In this document: positions 22,934-35,065 of the stretch, piece after piece
Numbering within the stretch: the stretch's first letter is position 1
Layout: each line of letters starts with the position of its first letter
DNA from: Pontederia crassipes
Taxonomy: Eukaryota; Streptophyta; Magnoliopsida; Commelinales; Pontederiaceae
Direction: 5' to 3'
Length of the DNA: 64,000 nucleotides
NCBI GenBank assembly: GCA_030549335.1
Contig: JAUKPH010000018.1
Location: forward strand, 3,038,001-3,102,000
Program-made: the position numbers and the translations under genes
The notes under the pieces: generated by a model
Database searches by the model: none
What the model saw: only the letters and a program-made list of their open reading frames with translations
Told to the model about the DNA's origin: nothing

Positions 22934-25291
22934 TGGTAGTGAAATTTGTGGGTGTAGTGATAACTTGTTGAATTTTATGTAAAAGTGCAATTTTTTCAAT
23001 TTTTGGTCTCCCAACTCACTAACTGCAAGTGCACAGGTAAGTTGTAGTAGACTCAGGTTATCGTATCCATAAAGATTTGATGTCTAAGACTCCCTAAAAC
23101 AATCTAGACTAGTTCTACTTTAGTGGCTAAAAATAGGAAATTAAAGGAATTGGAAAAATAGATTTTTAATTGTGCAGAATGATAACTATTTTTGGGGTTT
23201 TAGAAATCTGTCAAAACTGAATTATAAATGCTAGATTAGAAGCTAAAAGAATTTAACTATCAATGAGGAAGGTTCTCCTAGGAGTTGGGGTTCATCCAAC
23301 TTAATTATGGATGGAATGGAACAAGTTATCATTTTTTAATCAAATCCAATTCAACCTTTAAAATGGCTATTTTCACAGCTCAATTAGACCAGAACTAAAC
23401 AATATATTTTCATATGATTGTTAGCCAAATTGAATTAGAAAAGGATCCTCACTGAAATTGAACAAGTTATCATTAGATTCAATTCAATGCACTTGCTGAT
23501 TTTTGGCAATTTCAATAAAATCTGAAATGATAACTTCTAGATTGCACCTTGAAAATGAAAAGAATGCTTCAATCAACTAAACAGGGATGAAATCAATCCA
23601 ACATTCATGAAAATGCTCCTTGGTTTATCTCTAAACTACAAGAGGATTTAAAATCAACTTCTCAGCTGCAAATTCAAATGAAATCCACATTTCCATTAAT
23701 GAATTGGATAGAAATCAGCACCTAACACAAGTTTAGGAAATCAGAAGTTGTCATTACTCCTTGGCTCATCTCTGAATCTCAAGAAAGACCTTAAAACCAT
23801 CTCTCAATGGTGGATTAAAGTAGGGCTTAACAATGGCAATCAGATTCCCAAAAAGTCAGAAATCAGAATTCAGCAAGATAAATTTCAGAAATCGGATTTG
23901 GAAAATAGCAAGGAAATCAGTAATGCTTCTCATTTGAATTCTAGATTTGCTAAGTTCTTATTGATCTATCTCTGGACAATAAGAAATACTTAGGGTTCAC
24001 CTTTCAGTGATTAAATGAAATTGGAGATTCAATTAGCAAATCAAATTCCAATAAATTTCAGAAAACAAATTTCAGGAATATAATTTCAGAAATCAGATTT
24101 TGAGGACAGGTTTGAATCATAAAATGTCAAAGTATCTTGATTCATTTCTGAATAAGATTGGGACCAATATCAACCTCTCAGCTGTTCAATTAATCAAATT
24201 TCCAATGACAATAGATTGAAGGAAATTAGAAAATCAGATTCAAGGAAGTGCAGAAAATCAGGAAATCAGAATCTGATTTTCAATCAAAATGGAATCCAGT
24301 AACTTGGCATTGATTCCTAATTCATTTCTGAATAAGAATTAGATCAAATGATAACTTCTCAGTTATAGATTGCAAATGAGATCTAACAATGGCAAGAACA
24401 GACCCTTAGCATTGCAGAAATCAGAAATTTCAGGATTGAGTTCCGTGAAGGAAATCAAGCTTGTTTCTAATCCATCCATAACATATATTAGACTACTGCC
24501 CTATCCTAGGAGACATGAAGATTAGCTCCTCATAATTACAAACATAGTTACAAAATAGAGTGAAGAATAGAAGTAATTCATCTGGATTCAGGGCTGTTCT
24601 GCAGAAATCAGCTCAGCTCAGCATCCCAGCTCCTCTTCCACTCCAAAACAGCTCCAAATAGCTTCCCCTTTTGCACAATGGCCGGCCTCCCTTCATTCCT
24701 TAGGGTTTTCAGCTTATATATCCCTTCCTTCGACCCTTAGATCAGCATTAGAAAGTTCCATAGCCTCTGATGTTAACCACCTGTCCTCTGGACCAGAGAA
24801 TATCTCAAGGACAACTTTTAGGACAGCAAAAAGTATGTGGTCCCCCCCCCCCCCTCTTTTTCCACTTTTTCCAACTTGTTTTCCCTGCTACAAAACCCAA
24901 AACAGCAAGCATCAAGATCCTTAAATGAGATTTTAACAACTAAGGATTAGGATAATGATAATTGCCAGCTAAAACATCAAATGGGATTTGGTGTTGTGCA
25001 AGAATGGAAATCGATATGAAAAATTGATAGTTTTGGAACCCGGAAATGATAACTTTGCACTAATCATGAAATTTATCCAACTACAAGTGGTTCAAGGCAT
25101 CAGAAGCATCCAAAGGATTAATATAGCAAGTGAATAAGGTCAGAAATCAAATGTGGATAAGATTTCATAAGAATGATAACTTGGGTGCAAAAACGATAAC
25201 TTAATTGCCTTAAAAATGATAACTTGTCATAACTTTGGCTGTGGTTATCCAAATGTGATCAAATTTGGACAGCAATGAGTTAGAGCAATAA
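22934..25291 (-). repeat. Athila LTR A (3' LTR of composite, truncated)
   Basis: It starts TGGTAGTGAAATTTG next to the GAGGT duplication. It matches LTR B to about GAGTTAGAGCAATAA at 25291; the last roughly 480 bp of the LTR are missing. 25292-25324 is filler: a copy of the CTTAAAAATGATAACTTGTC segment found 83 bases upstream at 25209. A TATATAAG box on the minus strand lies at about 24713-24722, next to a long C run at 24842-24855. Confidence 0.9.
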
Positions 25292-25324
25292 CTTAAAAAT
25301 GATAACTTGTCATAACTTGTCATA

Positions 25325-26962
25325 ACTCCCTTTTTTGTCCCTGATTTCAACATCAAACTCTTACAACAATAGGATCCATCTAATGAGCCTTGGCTTGGAT
25401 TCCTTCTTGTTGATCAAGTGCATCACTGCTTGGTGATCTGTGAATACAATTACTTTGGATCCCACCCAGTAAGGTCTTAATTTATCAAATGCATACACAA
25501 CTGCAAGTAGCTCCTTCTCAATTGTGGCATAGTTGACTTGAGCCTCATCTAAAGTCTTGCTGGCATAGCATATGACATAGTGCTTTCTATCCCTGGTTTG
25601 ACCCAAGACTTCCCCTATTGCTTGATCAGAGGCATCACACATTATTTCAAAGGGAAGAGACCAATCAGGTGGCTGGACTATAGGAGCTGAAATAAGTGCC
25701 TCTTTCAGCTGCTTGAAGGCCTTCATGCACTCTTCATCAAAATTAAACTCAGCATCTTTTGCTAGGAGCTTGGTAAGAGGCCTGGTTATCATTGAGAAGT
25801 TTTTTATGAACCTTCTGTAGAATCCTGCATGCCTCAAGAAGCTTCTTATTACCTTCACATTTGTAGGGGGTGGTAACTTCTCAATTACTTCAATTTTGGC
25901 CTTATCCACTTCAATTCCTTTACTTGAGACAACATGTCCTAAGACAACCCCTTCTTGAACCATAAAATGGCATTTCTCCCAATTGAGGATCAAATTAGAC
26001 TCTCTACATATTTGTAGGACCTTTGTCAAATTTTCTAGGCAACTCTCAAAGGAATCTCCATATACTGAAAAGTCATCCATAAATACTTTCATTATGTCTT
26101 CAATAAAGTCTGAGAAGATAGACATCATACACCTTTGGAAAGTGGCGGGTGCATTGCATAGACCAAAGGGCATTCTCCTATATGCAAATGTCTCATATGA
26201 AGATGTGAAAGTAGTCTTGTGTTGATCTTGAGGGTGAATTGGGATTTTGAGGAATCATGAATATCCATCTAGGTAATAGAAGTGGGAATGCTTAGCCAAT
26301 CTCTCCAACATCTGGTCAATGAAAGAAAGAGGAAAATGATCCTTTCTTGTTGTCTTGTTCAACTTCCTAAAATCAATACACATCCTCCATCCTATAACTG
26401 TCTTGGTGGATATCAATTCATTTGAATCAGATTTGATAACTGTGATTCCTCCCTTCTTTGGCACTACCTGCACAGGGCTGACCCATTCACTATCTGAGAT
26501 TGAGTAGATGATTCCAGCCTTTAGCAACTTCAATACTTCTTTCTTGACCACTTCCTTCATGACAAGGTTCAGTCTTCTTTGACATTCAATGGAGGGTTTG
26601 TAGTTATCCTCCATTGGGATCCTATGCATGCAAATTGTAGGATTTATCCCCTTAATGTCTTCAATTAAGTAGCCTATCACTTCCCTGTACAACTTCAACC
26701 TTTTCAGCAACTCTTCAACTTGATCATTGGGTAAGTTAGCATTAATGATAACAGGAAAAGTTGAATTCTCTTCCAAAAATTCATACTTCAGATTGCTAGG
26801 GAGAGGCTTGAGTTCCAACTTGGAGGAATTTTCTTGGGCTGGATCAGATTGAACCTCAACAGTGATAACTTGTAAGACTTCATTCTGAAACTCAAAATTT
26901 TCCACTGATTTTGATAAGCTCAATGTAGATTGATATACTTCAGCTTCTGGGTCCTCCAATTC
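25325..26962 (-). pseudogene. Athila internal 1: RT and RNase H
   Basis: On the minus strand the frame reads SNLKYEFLEENSTFPVIINANL, then [67 protein letters not shown] and [10 protein letters not shown] (active-site MDD at about 26067-26083). RNase H follows with [38 protein letters not shown] and [11 protein letters not shown]. Nonsense codons interrupt it at the start of RT (26960-26962), at GYS-stop-FLKIP (about 26252-26257), and after RWILLL (25361-25363). The frame then stops at the deletion junction at 25325, so the integrase is absent. The catalytic residues are intact. Internal 2 carries the same three stops. Confidence 0.92.
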
Positions 26963-27949
26963 TTACAAATGATCAAACATTAAGCACCTCTGCAATGGGT
27001 CTTCAATGGGTATTATTGCTGAAGCTTGCTCCACAACTTGATCTAGCTGCCCATTTGAAATATCATTTTTCTGAAAACTTGGTCTACTGATAACCTGTGC
27101 CAAATTGAATTCTATCTTCTCCTCTCCAATTTGGAAGGTTAGTCTCCCTTCCTTTACATCTATCACAGCCCCAGCAGTGTCTAGAAAGGGCCTCCCAAGT
27201 AGAATAGGTGTATTCAGATCTTCATCCATGTCCAGCACCACAAAGTCTACTGGTATATAAAATTTTCCAACTTTGAGAGGTATGTCCTCAATGATCCCAT
27301 GTGGGTATTTAATGGATCTGTCCGCCAGCTGTAGAGACATGTTTGTAGGCTTCAAATCTCCAACTTCAAGCTTCCTACAAAGTGAAAGAGGTATGACACT
27401 CACTGATGCACCCAAATCACACATTGCCTTTTGAATCTTCCTATTTCCAATTTCACAAGGTATGGAGAAACTTCCTGGATCCTTCAGCTTAGGTGGCAAT
27501 TTTTTTTGGATGATTGCAGAAGCTTCTTCTGTCAAAGCAATGGTCTCATGCTCCAAAATTCTTCTCTTCTTGGTAAGGATTTCCTTGAGGAACTTGGCAT
27601 ATGAAGACATCTCCTGAATGCCTTCAACAAAAGGCACATTGATGTACAGCTTCTTCAAAATTTCTAAAAACTTTCCATATTGATGGTCATGCCTTGCTTT
27701 GACTAATCTTTGAGGGAATGGTACCTTATCAAAGATTCTACCCTTGGCTTCATTTTGAGGACCCTCTGCATTCTGATTTTCCAATGCATCCCCTTCAATT
27801 GCTCCTTCTGCAGGCCCTGAACTTGTGCTTGCCTTAGCTGAATTGTCTTCAACATTCCTCATTGGCTCCTTCACAGTTCTTCCACTTCTGAGTTGGATTG
27901 CTTTGGCTTGTTCTTTTGGGTTCACTTCTGGTTGTCCAGGAAAGAACAT
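26963..27949 (-). pseudogene. Athila internal 1: protease region
   Basis: A 328-codon open frame on the minus strand. It begins in the gag-pro linker (AKAIQLRSGRTVKEP) and has FDKVPFPQRLVKARHDHQYGKF and LTEEASAIIQKKLPPKLKDPGSFSIPC. The protease follows: KAMCDLGASVSVIPLSLCRKL (catalytic Asp in DLGAS, the Athila spelling of DSGA) and the C-terminal ILLGRPFLDTAGAVIDVKEG block. It ends LMFDHL at a TAA that separates it from RT. The start codon is not real; this is part of a gag-pol frame. Against internal 2, about 82 bp just upstream (around 27970) are deleted. Confidence 0.9.
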
Positions 27950-29357
27950 GGGTGGCCTATTGGATGTGCTTGCTCTTGCTTCTCTTGTTTCTTCAAAATT
28001 TGTTGCAGCAACTCTTCCATCTTTGAGAATTGAGTGGGTTGAGGTTGTGGTGGCTGCTCATAAGGAGTTCTTTGCATTGGAATGGTTGAGGGTTGATTTC
28101 CATATGGAGGTGGCTGGTTCCTTGGCAAAATCTTGGGTTGCCAATTAGAATTCTGCATTGGTGACCCTTGGAAATGATTGGCCTTGTAAGAAAGATAGGG
28201 ATGATTCCTATTTTCTAGAGTATAGAATTCAGAAGGTGGCTTGATTCTATAATTCCTCACAGCATTAACTTGATCTATGGATTGCTCATATTGCTGCATT
28301 ATCAAGTTGCAACTCTCAGTGGCATGGCCCTGGTTTCCACATACATCACACCTTGATTCTTGATTTGAAGACTTTCCTACATTAGTGGACAAATTCAGAT
28401 TCTCCAATGCCTTTTTCAATCCTTCTTCAATCTGGACAGCAATGTTATTGACTTGGTTTCATTGGATGGCCTTCTTGTCCTATCATGTGTAAGGAAATGG
28501 TGATTCTTGGCAATATTCTCTATCAATTGGTAGGCTTCATCAATATTCTTTGAAGCAAAGATGCCTCCTGCAGCTGTGTCAAGTGCCACCTTGGATGGAT
28601 AATTCAACCCCTTATGAAAGTAGTTGACTAGTTGCCACTTCTCAAAACCATGGTGTGGACATGCCCTCAATAGCCCCTAAAGTCTTTGCCATGCCTCACA
28701 AATATTTTCCTGATCCAATTGGTAAAACCTAACTATTTGATCCCTGAAGTTGTCAGTCTTGGAAGGAGGGAAGAATTCAGCTAGAAGCAATTGAATAATA
28801 GATTCCCAAGTAGCCATCTCTTCTGGTTTGAGGGTCTTGTACCAAGTCTTGGCCTTGTCCTTGAGTGAGAATGAAAATAGCCTCATATAGATAACATCCA
28901 TAGGTGTGTTGTTGAAGTGGACAATACTACAAATCTCCTTGAAGTTATCCAAGTGTGAGGCTGGATCTTCATTGCCCAATCCAGAAAATTGGTATTGCCT
29001 TATCATTGTCACCAAGGCTGGATTCACTTGAAAGTTTGCAGCTGGTGCTAGGACTCCATTCCCTTGTTGATTTCTGACATTACTAGGAGAATAGCAATCC
29101 TTCAAAGTCCTTGGTGCAGCCATGTTTACTTGCACCTCTTCCTCTTCTTCAAATATCTTTCTTCTTGCCTCCAACCTTTGTAATTTCCTTCTTCTTAAGA
29201 ATCTTCTTTCAGGCTCAGGATCTAATTGGTAATGGACCTCTTGATTGTCCAAATTCCTCATAAATGAATTCAGAAGTATCAAATTGAGAAAAGAAGGCAA
29301 ACTAGACAAAAATTGAAATTTTGGAATGATAACTTGCAAAAACTGAAAATTGGCCAA
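27950..29357 (-). pseudogene. Athila internal 1: gag and zinc knuckle
   Basis: Minus-strand gag. The N-terminal Arg-rich part ERRFLRRRKLQRLEARR leads into the capsid: NPALVTMIRQYQFSGLGNEDPASHLDNFKEIC, then YMRLFSFSLKDKAKTWYKTL and FRDQIVRFYQLDQENICEAWQRL, with TAG at 28677-28679. In the same family text it continues LLRACPHHGFEKWQLVNYFHKGL. A single-base deletion near 28460 shifts the frame. The zinc knuckle is CDVCGNQGHATESC (about 28306-28350, CX2CX4HX4C). A Pro/Gln-rich linker follows. Capsid and knuckle are recognisable but not translatable as one protein. Confidence 0.9.
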
Positions 29358-29412
29358 ACAAATAGACTAAAAACTAATCTAAACTATCTAAGTTAGTCTA
29401 ATTGACTTCAAA

Positions 29413-29430
29413 TCCCCGGCAATGGTGCCA
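29413..29430 (-). other. Athila primer-binding site, tRNA-Asp type (internal 1)
   Basis: On the minus strand TGGCACCATTGCCGGGGA lies six bases inside LTR B. It is close to the complement of the 3' end of plant tRNA-Asp, used by Athila/Tat elements. It differs from the usual TGGCGCCGTTGCCGGGGA by G to A changes, as a methylated CpG would produce. Confidence 0.9.
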
Positions 29431-29436
29431 AAAACT

Positions 29437-32250
29437 AGGTAGTGAAATTTGTGGGTGTAGTGATAACTTGCTTAATTTTATGTAAAAGTGCATTTTTTTT
29501 CAATTTTTGGTCTCCCAACTCACTAACTGAAAGTGCACAGGTAAGTTGTAGTAGACTCAGGTTGTCGTATCTACAAAGATTTGATGCCTAAGACTCCCTA
29601 AAACAATCTTCTACTTTAGTGGCTAAAAACAGGAAATTAAAGGAATTGGAAAAACAAATTTTTAATTGTGCAGAATGATAGCTATTTTTGGGGTTTTAGA
29701 AATCTGTCAAAACTGAATTATAAATGCTAGATTAGAAGCTAAAAGGATTTAATATCAATGAGGAAAGTTCTCCTAGGAGTTGGGGTTCGTCTAACTTAAT
29801 TATGGATGGAATGGAACAAGTTATCATTTTTTAGTCAAATCCAATTCAACCTTTCAAATGGCTGTTTTCACAGCTCAATTAGACCAGAACTAAATAATAT
29901 ATTGTCATATGATTGTTAGCCAAATTAAATTAGAAAAAGATCATCACTGAAAACCAAGTTATCATTAGATTCAACTCGATGCACTTGCTGATTTTTGGCA
30001 ATTACAATAAAATCTAAAATGATAACTTCTAAATTGCACCTTGAAAATGAAAAGAATGCTTCAATCAACTAAACATGGATGAAATCAATCCAATATTCAT
30101 GCAAATGCTCCTTGGTTTATCTCTAAACTACAAGAGGATTTAAAATCAACTTCTCAGCTGCAAATTCAAATAAAATCCACATTTCCATTAATGAATTGGA
30201 TAGAAATCAGCACCTAACACAAGTTTGGGAAATCAGAAGTTGTCATTGCTCCTTGGCTCATCTCTGAATCTCAAGGAAGACCTTAAAACCATCTCTCAAT
30301 GGTGGATTAAAGTAGGGCTTAACAATGGCAATCAGATTCCCAAAAAGTCAGCAGAATTCAGCAAGATAAATTTTAGAAATCAAATTTGGAAAACAGCAAG
30401 GAAATCAGCAATGCTTCTCATTTGAATTCTAGATTTGCTAAGTGCTTATTGATCTATCTCTGGACAATAAGAAATCCTTAGGGTTCACCTTTCAGTGATT
30501 AAATGAAATTGGAGATTCAATTAGCAAATCATATTCCAATAAATTTCAGAAAACAGATTTCAGGAATATAATTTCAGAAATCAGATTTTGAGGACAGGTT
30601 TGAATCATAAAATGTCAAAGTATCTTGATTCATTTCTAAATAAGATTGGGACCAATATCAACCTCTCAGTTGTTCAATTAATCAAATTCCCAATGACAAC
30701 AGATTCAAGGAAATCAGAAAATCAGATTCAAGGAAGTGCATAAAATCAGGAAATCAAAATCTGATTTTCAATTAAAATGGAATCTAGTAACTTGGCATTG
30801 ATTCCTAATTCATTTCTGAATAAGAACTAGATCAAATGATAACTTCTCAGTTATAGATTACAAATGAGATCTAACAATGGCAAGAACAGACCCTTAGCAT
30901 TGCAGAAATCAGAAATTTCAGGATTGAGTTCAGTGAAGGAAATCAAGCTTGTTCCTAATCCATCCACAACATATATTAGACTACTACCCTATCCTAGGAG
31001 ACATGAAGATTAGCTCCTCATAATTACAAACATAGTTACAAAATAGAGTGAAGAATAGAAGTAATTCATCTGGATTCAGGGCTGTTCTGCAGAAATCAGC
31101 TCAGCTCAGCATCCCAGCTCCTCTTCCACTCCAAAACAGCTCCAAATAGCTTCCCCTTTTGCACAATGGCCGGCCTCCCTTCATTCCTTAGGGTTTTCAG
31201 CTTATATATCCCTTCCTTCCACCCTTAGATCAGCATTAGAAAGTTCCATAGCCTCTGATGTTAACCACCTGTCCTCTGGACCAGAGAATATCTCAAGGAC
31301 AACTTTTAGGACAGCAAAAAGTATGTGGTCCCCCCCCCTCTTTTTCCACTTTTTCCAACTTGTTTTCCCTGCTACAAAACCCAAAACAGCAAGCATCAAG
31401 ATCCTTAAATGAGATTTTAACAACTAAGGATTAGGATAATGATAGTTGCCAGCTAAAACATCAAATGGGATTTGGTGTTGTGCAAGAATGGAAATCGATA
31501 TGAAAAATTGATAGTTTTGGAACCCGGAAATGATAACTTTGCACTAATCATGAAATTTATCCAACTACAAGTGGTTCAAGGCATCAGAAGCATCCAAAGG
31601 ATTAATATAGCAAGTGAATAAGGTCAGAAATCAAATGTGGATAAGATTTCATAGGAATGATAACTTGGGTGCAAAAACGATAACTTAATTGCCTTAAAAA
31701 TGATAACTTGTCATAACTTTGGCTGTGGTTATCCAAATGTGATCAAATTTGGACAGCAATGAGTTAGGGCAATAATATAATGAATGCCTAAGACCTTTGT
31801 GCAGAATTAATAGTTTTGCATGTCAAAATGATAGTTTTGCCCTTTAACGATAACTTTGCAAAGGAAAAATGATAACTTGTTCAAATGGACTTAAAACTTT
31901 GTACAAGTTGAGATATGACCATCCAAATATGATTCATACATGATAGTAATGGATTTAGGGCAAGAAAATTATTGAAAATCAGTTCACTCAAAATAATGAT
32001 AACTTGACATATAGGAGTGATAACTTGTCTAAAAAAATGATAACTTGGCATAGAAATGAATTATTTATGGATTTTGGCATTTCAGAACCTCTATGCACAT
32101 GGAATTAAGTATAAAGTGAGGAAGATCAACTAGTTATCACAATCTATGCATTCCAAGCATAATTGGCCAAAAGGTAGGCAAAATGGGGCTCAATATGAAT
32201 GAAATGTATATAAAATGGGATAGAAACTTATAGTGATCAGCTGATGATCA
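29437..32250 (-). repeat. Athila LTR B (middle LTR, full length 2814 bp)
   Basis: It runs from AGGTAGTGAAATTTG to GCTGATGATCA and is shared by both internal regions: the primer site lies on its left side and the polypurine tract (AGCTTGAGGGAGTT on the minus strand, 32251-32265) on its right. The minus-strand TATATAAG box is at about 31199-31208. U3 (31640-32060) holds nine or more GATAACTT-type motifs. It is the only undeleted LTR of the three. Confidence 0.92.
31199..31208 (-). promoter_or_regulatory. TATA box of Athila LTR B (also in A and C)
   Basis: On the minus strand GGGATATATAAGCTG is present in all three LTRs (about 24713, 31199 and 40695) and, slightly changed, at 5853. The short spacing to the GGCCGGCC-like segment downstream and its conservation make it the best promoter candidate. 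Transcription would run leftwards. Confidence 0.6.
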
Positions 32251-33649
32251 AACTCCCTCAAGCTTAGCCTTTTGCTTGTCCTCAAGCAAAACATTTAGAA
32301 ATTAAGGACAAATTTGAATTTACCATCCACAAATGAATAGAAAAATCAGCTGAATAAGATCTAGATGAGTTTCCCACTTTGCTAACATTTCATCCCATTC
32401 TTTCCAATCCCAAATTCTACCTGAGGAGTCACAAAGGTTAAAGAAAATTTAAGCCACGATAGAAGTACTAACATTAACTGATTTGGATTACAAGGATTGT
32501 CAACTTTACTAAAAAGTTTGAAACATCAATCTCTTCATGAACAGATTTGAAATCCTGACTTTTATTCATGAAGATGCAATAAACAAGTTTGAACTTGATT
32601 TTTATTCATGCTGGTCACAGGATAAAAATCCTGACTTTATTCAGGAGAGATTCCTTTTTGAATTTTCACTCTCTTTATTCATGTATGCATGCAATGCAAG
32701 ATGCAACTTTTCACTTTTCCTTTTTCTTTCTTTCTTTTTTTATTCTGTTCATGAAGTGAGCAATGGTTCAAATTCAAGTATAGATTAGATCCTTAAATGC
32801 AAATAGTCAAGATTTCCTATTTAACATGGAAGCAAGATCCTTGACTCCTTTCTAGAAATCTTCTACTTTCCAATTAGTCCATGAATGTCAGCTAGTGTTA
32901 CCTACAAAAAAAGAGAAATTTCAGCTGAAAATTCATTCAAATGCATCTGAATTTAAAATGTCAATTAAAGCAAGAAGACTAATGGCCAAGTTGGCCACTT
33001 GGTATTGGAGTGTACTAATTGTCATAATGAAGTATTCTACCCGTTTCAGAGTTAAAATAAATTCAGAATTGAGTTGAGCCCAAAAAATGATAACCGAGTG
33101 ATAACTAGTGATAACTTATGATAACTTGCAAAACCTAATGATAACCTGGTGATAAATGATATATGGACATTAAAATCAATTGAAAATATGGTGTAAAGGT
33201 TAGAAAAGCACCAAGTTTCCTCCCCCAAGCTTAGCCTCAACACTGTCCACAGTGTTGAAAAATTGATGCAAGGGAGAGGGGTGGGAGGGTGTGAAATATA
33301 TAGAATTTTGCATTTGATCCTTTCCGATGGATCTTGCATCTCAATCAGGGGCTTCGGGTGATCCATTCTTCATGAATTTCAACCAATCCTGCAGAGAAAT
33401 AGGAGATATCAGTGGGACATTAAATTTCAGATTTTTAGGGTGCACAATTCAACAATGCATTAAAATTCACTGAAATCTATTGAAATGCAGCTAAGATGGA
33501 TTGGGATAACTGATTTGCATGATTATTCAGATAGTAATATGATGATTTCAGCATGAGAGAAAAGAAAAGTTAAGTGAAAAATGGCTTGGGTTACCTCCCA
33601 AGAAGTGCCCTACTTTAATGTCTTAGGCTGGACATCTTTCCACTTGAAT
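32251..33649 (-). other. Athila non-coding 3' region with two polypurine tracts
   Basis: Between integrase and LTR B are 1.4 kb without a credible frame; many Athila elements have an envelope-like gene here, and none is visible. The LTR-adjacent polypurine tract is at 32251-32265. A second similar purine run with the same AAGCTTGGGGGAG core on the minus strand is at about 33217-33233. A cluster of seven GTGATAAC/ATGATAAC motifs lies at 33086-33160. Confidence 0.75.
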
Positions 33650-34990
33650 TCAGCTAGGCAAACTTGACAATTCTTGCAAATTCAGCACCTCCTTAGTTGA
33701 TTCTTGAGCTGTGGGATTATATGGCTTCAACCTCTGTCCATTAACCTTGAATACATCATCCTTATCATTCAGAAGGTCCACAACACCATAAGGATAAACT
33801 TTGTGGACTTTGATGGGTCCACTCCACCTTGATTTCAACTTTCCAGGAAATAGTTTTAACCTTGAATTAAACAATAATACCAAGTCTCCAACCTTGAATT
33901 CCTTATTCAGAATTCTGCTATCATGCCATCTCTTGGTCCTTTCCTTGTAAAATTCTGAATTATGGTAGACACTTAGCCTAATCTCATCCAATTCATCAAT
34001 TTGGAGAAGCCTCTTTTGTCCACATGCTTGCATATCAAAATTGAGTGCCTTTACTGACCAATATGCCTTATGCTTCAACTCAATTGATAGGTGGACAGTT
34101 TTCCCATAAACCAACTTATAAGGAGAAGTTCTTATAGGGGTCTTATAGGTTGTCCTATATGCCCAAAGTGCCTCATTCAATTTCAAACTCCAATATTTTC
34201 TTGTCAAAGACATTGTTTTCTCCAATATGGCCTTGATTTCCCTATTTAAAATTTTTGCTTGGCCATTTGTTTGAGGATGGTAGGCAGTGGAGACCTTATG
34301 CTTAACTCCATACTTGTTTAAGAGGTTCTCAAAATACTTTTCAATGAAATGGCTCCCTCCATCACTTATGACTACCCTTGGGATTCCAAATCTTGGGAAG
34401 ATGATCTCCTTGAACAATTTGATGACAGCCCTGGAATCAGCAACAATGGTTGGAATTGCTTCTATCCATTTAGACACATAGTCCATAGCCAATAATATAA
34501 ACTTAAATCCACATGAACTAGGAAATGGACCCATATAGTCAATGCCCCACACATCAAAGATTTCAACCTCTAAAATCCCATTCTGAGGCATTTCATTCCT
34601 CCTTGAAATAGAGCCTGCCCTTTGACATTCATCACAACTCTTCACATACAAATAAGCATCTTTGAACAGGGAAGGCCAATAGAAATCAGATTGGAGAACC
34701 TTGGCAGCAGTCTTTTGAGTACCTCTATGTCCACCATATGGAGATGAGTGGCATTCATATAAAATTGATTGGAATTCAGCTTCTGGTATACACCTTCTAA
34801 AAATGCCATCAGGGGACTTCTTGAATAGGAGTGGATCATCCCAATAGAAGTCCTTCAAATTATGGAAGAACTTTTTCTTCTGTTGATAGGAGAAGTCAGA
34901 AGGAATGATTCCACATGCCTAGTAATTCACAATGTCTGCATACCAGGGAGTTTGATTAGTTAATATTGCCATCAAGATGTCATAAGGAAA
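33650..34990 (-). pseudogene. Athila internal 2: integrase
   Basis: A 402-codon open frame (33650-34858), with homology extending to about 34990 past a TAG near 34920. On the minus strand it starts [19 protein letters not shown]. The zinc-binding HHCC domain follows ([19 protein letters not shown]...CDECQRAG). The core has the first Asp in [13 protein letters not shown], the second in [10 protein letters not shown] and the Glu in [11 protein letters not shown], after [11 protein letters not shown]. The C-terminal part has [48 protein letters not shown] and a plain tail with no chromodomain, as expected for Athila. The full catalytic D,D,E set is intact. This is the only integrase in the composite. 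Confidence 0.93.
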
Positions 34991-35065
34991 GGCATCATTG
35001 ATAGGAAGTGTTGAGGACTCCTGTACTCCTTCCATCCTTGACAGGTGGTCAGCAACTAGGTTCTC

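Noticed and set aside
22820..23014. Possible CRISPR-like or direct repeat structure from the repeated GATAACTT words
   Set aside because: Spacing is irregular, spacers are not unique units, and the organism is a plant; the words are part of an Athila LTR.
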